DNA from: Zychaea mexicana
Lineage: Eukaryota; Mucoromycota; Mucoromycetes; Mucorales; Lichtheimiaceae
DNA: 64,000 nt
Reading direction: 5' to 3'
NCBI RefSeq assembly: GCF_025766255.1
Contig: NW_026516681.1
Location: forward strand, 478,832 to 542,831
Position numbers and translations under genes: made by a program. A model generated the notes under the pieces. That model was not told the origin of the DNA. It saw nothing but the letters and a program-made list of their open reading frames with translations, and ran no database searches. Positions 56,719-64,000 of the stretch are shown here, in pieces. The first letter of the stretch is position 1. The number at the start of each line of letters is the position of its first letter.

Positions 56719-58778
56719 CTATGAAACCTACTGTAACAGCCCAAAAGGAGCGTATATGCAAAGCACCAGTCGTGATAATATATGTAAGGCGAGCTACATT
56801 GTTGTTATGGATACTTATGTCGTTGGACGGATAATCGCTTTGGCCTGATTCTAATGTACGTATCTGACATATTAACACAGCAGCTAGTGAAAAGATGCAT
56901 ATCAACAACGCGAACCTTCTACGATACTTACATGCTTGCCAAAAACAAATGAAAAGCGGTGTATTTTGACTTGGAAATCGTAAATAAAACCCCACTGTGT
57001 CCGTCATAAAAATAATTACATTCATAAATATGATATGCTCAACATGATAGATAAAGTGGTGGTGTGTGCGATGGCATCGAACTCTTTGCTCCACATTGAG
57101 AGCCATAGCTTAAGTAAGACCAAATACGAGATTTGTACAACATTACCTAGTTGCCCTAGTGCTACCACTGGTACCTTTACAAGCATAATACGCAAAATCA
57201 ATGTTCAACAGGCAACTATAAGATTTCAATATGTACAGTGTTGCAGCTCCAATGCCGTTGTGTCAGTAATTGGTATCGCAAGAAGCTCAAGAGACGTAGA
57301 ATAAAAAGTAGCAGACGAGAGCTAAGGGTGGTTACTGAGGAGGCGTATCTTGATATCAAAAAGCACTTCTGCTGATACGCAGCAGGCGGTGTCTATAACG
57401 GAAAATTCACAAAGCTAATCGCATAATGGCACTGTGGCTATGATAAAAGTGCTTATATAAGCATTGCGGATACCGTATATATTTATACATACTACAACGA
57501 ATGCTTCATCTTAAGAAGACATGATGCGAGTCTACATTACATCCATGCACAATAGACTTTCCTACACTTTAGAGGATAGTCGATATCGAATATGCGCATA
57601 CATCGTGAGTCGCTCTAGGGAAAAGCAACATCGCTGTAGACATGCAGATGAAAACGCAAACTCGCTTTTGCGGATCTACGTAGGTGGTATACTGTACATG
57701 AGAGCGTAATAACAAAAGTATGATATGAAGATATCAGACTGGAATGAAAGGTGTCATACGATGCCGGTTTTGTAAGATTAAACCATCATTACTGTTTTGC
57801 ATAGTTTTCTTATCTCATCCTCTGCCCAAGCACAAACCACCAAGAAGAACAGCATCGAACTCTTTCCTGCTGATAATGGCGCTCAATCCAAGGTCACCAG
57901 CAGCAGTGTTGAATCTTCTGTTGAACCATCCAACGATGCTGGTATGTATTTTGAAAATTCCACCAACGTGCACAGGAGGCCACTGTTAAATCTTAAGGAG
58001 GGGTGATGATTGATAGCCAATATCTATTCCCTCGCTCCTTTTTTGACAATGATTGTTGTACTTGCATATACCGGAGCATTGGTCGTCTATATGGACTTGA
58101 GAACTTTTTATATGTGTACTGCGATACGCTGATCGTCGCACACATGCACAAACATATTTACGTACTATTGGTTCAGCTAACCAGGCGTTACATACTTTCG
58201 AAAACACTTTGAGAGTTTCCTTTTTAAAAAGATAAGATCATTATTTTCCAACAAGTGATGACTGCCAGATAATGTAACCGATTACCGATGCTATTTGTAA
58301 TTGGTGCTATCGAGATATGTACATATTCAAGGATGCGGGTTCGTTTAATCGATGTGAAGAAAGCCCTTAGGTTATATTTGTTGAAACTAGAAACGCTTTA
58401 AAGTTACCAAGGGTGAAATCCTCTTCATGCATTAACTAGTAAGAAATGCCGATTTACACGCTTTGGAAAAGTGGAGTATATGTCGATCTACGTTTGCGGA
58501 AGCGCATAGGGTGTTTTTTTTGGTTTGTACTCGTAGTATGTACGTCCCCAGTATTAAGCTAACTCGCAATGCTACATTTTAATCGTCGAAGTAATATCAG
58601 CACAAGATACATATTCCAAGTGCCACTAGGACTTTATCTATATATAATTTCTTTTCTTGACGCTGTCAAACAACCGTCATAATCTGCTCCGGAACCGGAG
58701 TTATATCCCGCAGAAAATAAGGACTATTTTTTGTTTACATACATATTTGTTTGTACATTCACATTATGTATTCTTGGT

Positions 58779-60347
<1,569 letters not shown>

Positions 60348-60538
60348 GGAACGATTAGTTGGAACGGTGAAATAGAAAAGTAATATATTGATAGGTTGTT
60401 GCTGTTGTTGTTGTAAAAGTAGTAATAGTGACTTGGGAAAGAGTGGGTATACTTGTTGCTGCTGACGGTATATTAGGTAGCAGTAATAATAGTAGTAAAA
60501 TAAAAAAGATGAAGAGTGGAAAAATCAACAGATTATAA

Positions 60539-60541
<3 letters not shown>

Positions 60542-60581
<40 letters not shown>
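60542..60581. repeat. GA microsatellite (right arm)
   Basis: Counterpart of the CT run at 37818-37857. It appears of equal length in both arms, which supports a young duplication or strong homogenisation. Confidence 0.9.
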
Positions 60582-60582
<1 letters not shown>

Positions 60583-60755
60583 TTACCTTATTCCTGTTCT
60601 GGGGTGAGTCCGAATTTGTTTAAAGTGGGTTGGCCCTCTGTTTAGTGAGCTGCGCGTACAATGCACCCAGCAGCAAAAAAGCAATAGACACACACTCCCT
60701 TTGTTACTTTCAGTCCCGAGAACCCTACTATACCAATTAAAATTAAACTTGAGAT

Positions 60756-61266
60756 TTACCTTAATGAATCCACTTTAAGGTTCTGAAAACACATATCCAC
60801 AGCACGCCAAATCAACATGATGAGGTCACGTTCGCCGCCTGACACTGCTGCACGCTGAACGCTGCCCCAGCGATAAGAGGAAAGGATATCGAGGATCGAA
60901 CGTCGAGACCAGTCGAGATCAAATTTGGCGATTGGATGAAATCGATGCTCTTCAGCAATGTTCCAAAGTTGTTCCACATCAGTCTATATATCGATCAAAT
61001 CAATGCTCTTGTTACTTGTTTTCTTTTGTTGTTCAATACAATTATAAACAACGTACCATGTTCTTGAAGTTTTTATGAAAAGTCTTCATTTCTTGTTGTA
61101 CAGGTGGCAACTCTTTCACGTAGTCGTTATGGATCTTGGTTAATTGAGATGGTTTAAAGACTTTGCTCCAACAGGGATTGGAAATGTTTAATATGAACGA
61201 ATGAGCCGCATTAACATTGCCATTTGAGGAGGGAGTTGACAAGGAGTAGACAGGAGTTGCACGCAT
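60756..61266 (-). pseudogene. N-terminal fragment of the unnamed Mucorales family (right arm copy)
   Basis: Identical in translation to 37132-37642: two exons, truncated before the conserved core. See that entry for motifs. Confidence 0.5.
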
Positions 61267-63722
61267 CTTTTTTTCGGGATGCTTGATTGTTCAGCTTTTC
61301 CTATTCAATATGTACGACAAGTTCTATAAGAGTCAGTAAAGAAAACCTCGTTTTGTTTTTTAGCTTTTATATATACATAAAAAAGCTTCTTTTTTAAATC
61401 TGGCTCTCCAAGTTCTGACGACATTACCAAAGATACTTGTACCAATATAGTCAAGATTCGCCCAAAAACAAACTTCTTTAACGAGGGAGCACTTTGCTCT
61501 TCGCTAAAACACTTGGTAAAAACTATTGACAACTTTAGTATTTATGCTATATGGCTACCATTGAAATATCAACCTTTCGCATATTCAAGGGTGGTAATTG
61601 CACGAGTGAGAAAAAAAGTCGATTGTTGTGCTGCGGGAATTCTCCCATTAAAGACTAAAGAAAATGAGTCTCCGACAGGATTGGACACATGAAAACTATG
61701 ATCAATAACCATCAGAGCGCGACGATTTACGACTACAATAGACGAAGATGTTCGAATCGCGACTGAAAAAGAAAAAAGAGTGCGCATTATAACGAGGAAG
61801 CAGAAACCCCAAATTTACTACCTTTAGCGACAATAGAAAAAGAAGAAGAACAAGGAACAAAATCACCAGGCTGAAGTAAAGAAAATGCTAGAGAAGAAAG
61901 TGATTCGTTCCAAGTGACAGCCCATGGTGTTCTCCACCCGTAATCGTACCCAAAGAAGAATGTCTTTCATTTCTGTATGAGCTATCTGCGTTAAAATTCG
62001 ATCACACGAAAAGACAAGTTTCCAGTATATAGCGAAGATGAGACCATACAACGACATCCACTGTGATGCAAGCAGTACTCGAGACACGATGACATTTCAT
62101 CCCTACACTCACGGACGTTCCAACAGGAAGCCTCTTATTTAACTCACCTATCGTTCAAGAACTAAAGGTATAGTTTTTGATGTAGTCTAAACACCAGCTG
62201 AATAAGCTGAATCTGGGCTACAGTAGTTGACGTTCCCTATGAAGTTCCTGGCTTTTCTTAATGTCTGTCTTCACCCCGGATTCCAGTGCTTTTTTAGGTT
62301 CGTCTTCACAGGCAAACACATCACTATGTTTCTTTTTGTATACCGGCGTATCATCTTTGAAATTATGAGCATTGTTGGCGAGCTTTCTTTAAGAATTTCA
62401 TTGCAGCGGCGTGGCACTCTATTCTATGATTTTGAATACAGGATTTCTCAGTACCATCATCGTGGCTTGCGCTTAACGCCGGTCCCGGTCTCATACCTTT
62501 TTCGCTCAATACATTTGGTTCAACAAGAGCACCGAATCTAGTACTGTACATCGCCGTAACCATGTGTTTGATACCATATCTCGTCGTTTGACGACTCTTA
62601 AAGACGGTCGCTCTGCTATACGATAGCGCTAATATCATATTTATAGTGAATGAATACGTCTGGCGGTTATCAGCAATTGAAGTTACAGCTTTCTCACGCC
62701 CGGGAATATATACTCTTCCACTATGGACTAGAAGCCAAAAGGATCGCCTTGAGTTATTCTACATACCTGGTTCAAGGGGCACGCTCGGGCCAATTGCAGC
62801 AGGATGCGCCGCTCATTCCATTTAACAAACAATTTCAATGGATTGACAACACAACAAGGGAAAAAAGAAGGTCTCCGCCGGTAAGGACTGCCGTTTGCAT
62901 CGTGCCGGCAGAGGAACTCCGTGCTTATCGAGCCTTCGCGGCAATGATTCGTCTAGCAAGGGTGTCGAAGCACTCATTATGCTGCTTTATATTTTTGTGG
63001 ATTGTTGAAAATTTTTCAGGGAAGATCGCTTCGCTGGTTAAGTATAATCTATTGTCTGGCTTTTTGCCTTTTTTGCTACATATAGAGCATGAATCTGTCA
63101 GTAAATACATATGTCGATAGATATAACAACGTGATCATGCAAACATACGATGCCTCACACAACATTCGAACTTTCTATTGCAACGGCAACGGTTTGATAT
63201 CCTTCGCTTGGAGCCACTTTAAATGTCTCGCTCGCGTTTCGGTCATCATTCACGATGTTTTTTCTGTTTCACCTTTTTTGAGTCGATGCCCTCTAATAAT
63301 ATTTCAAATGCGTCTCCACGCAATTCCTCATTGTACGTATATTCTTTGTGCTGTGTAAAGATGCTTTACAATTAGCAACCGTGACATTAATATGATATAC
63401 ATCGACAAGCGATCCTTGCACTTTATTCACTTCCTCTTCTATCACAGACCGAGCAAAGATGCTTCGCATGACGACGATGTATTATTTCACAGAAGTCTTT
63501 TGAACTGTCAAATGTGCATACGTGCGTCATTCCCCTGATCGCAGTAGCAGGTAAATGTTTGCGTGATGCTGTCCACTTTGTCTTGTCATATTAGGTATCG
63601 ACAGCTATCTAGTAAGAAGCTCTCGAGCGATGTCGGTAATTTTCCATGTTTTGGAATCCGTGTTCTCTAAGTAACTCCCGTGAATTCAGAAAATTCATCG
63701 TCAGCTATTTATTAAGGGAACC

Positions 63723-64000
63723 ACTACGCGCACGACAAAAATTGACCTCGCGCACGAGTTGTCGTGCGCACCGTCTCTCGCACAGTTTGAAAGACCCTGC
63801 ACACGGCAAAAATTGATCTCGCGCACGACAATTTTTTTTGGCAGTAGTCGTTTTACCTCAACGTACTCGACGATTTATGTTCTTCTTGTCTCGTATTCAA
63901 GCTCTTGTGCCTTGTCTCCAGATTCAATTGTTCTTCATAATCATTTAAACACTTATTTCCCTGATTCCTTGTTTCTTACTACATGTTTTTTTCTTCGCTC
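63723..64000. mobile_element. Partial CGCGCACGAC-type TIR element, cut by the window edge
   Basis: Starts ACTACGCGCACGACAAAAATTG and matches the right half of 33887-34675 in reverse. It shows that the inverted repeat breaks, at the earliest, inside or beyond this element. Confidence 0.8.

Overview
The window reads as nuclear DNA of a filamentous fungus, most likely a mucoralean member of the Mucoromycota. Short GT–AG introns interrupt most genes. The host genes are fungal: a P-type Ca2+ pump, an alpha-arrestin, PTPA and a Nudix/CCCH protein. Several multi-copy families resemble ones I associate with Mucorales. All family assignments come from reading motifs; no database search was run. No tRNA, rRNA, CRISPR array or bacterial operon was found.

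Layout. (1) 75-4132: an apparently intact Mutator-like element (MULE) with ~110-bp terminal inverted repeats (TIRs). Its spliced transposase gene ends in an OTU cysteine-protease domain. (2) 4.4-6.5 kb: a spliced gene of an unnamed, probably Mucorales-expanded family. (3) 6.7-15.5 kb: a graveyard of broken mobile elements: a Helitron helicase remnant, a second and dead MULE with coiled-coil accessory ORFs, a LINE 3' end and a hAT transposase remnant. (4) 15.5-27.8 kb: the host-gene block. It holds a vacuolar/plasma-membrane-type Ca2+-ATPase (+), an unrecognised multi-exon locus with a duplicated intron-exon unit (+), then on the minus strand an alpha-arrestin, PTPA (PP2A activator), a W2-domain-only eIF5-like gene and a Nudix hydrolase fused to a tandem CCCH zinc finger. 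(5) 27.8-34.7 kb: sparse DNA with an OB-fold-like gene of higher GC, an unrecognised multi-exon coding cassette, a LINE endonuclease fragment and a 789-bp TIR element. (6) 34.4-64.0 kb: a very large, nearly identical inverted repeat. Its arms are 34399-43177 and 55921-64000, and it may continue past the right edge. They flank a 12.7-kb spacer holding a LINE and a dead transposase/exonuclease gene. Both arms carry the same ruined CaMK-like kinase gene and the same fragment of the family seen at 4.4-6.5 kb.

Synthesis. The 15.5-27.8 kb block is the ordinary gene-bearing segment; the rest is repeat-driven. The arms share their lesions, so the kinase decayed before the duplication. A 694-bp pogo-like element with a TA target duplication sits in the left arm only, with an exact empty site in the right arm, so it probably arrived afterwards. 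The inner breakpoint of the inverted repeat lies at the end of another TIR element, which suggests that transposon ends took part in the rearrangement. The most distinctive protein-level observations are the Nudix-CCCH fusion, whose Nudix box is altered, and the OTU-bearing MULE.
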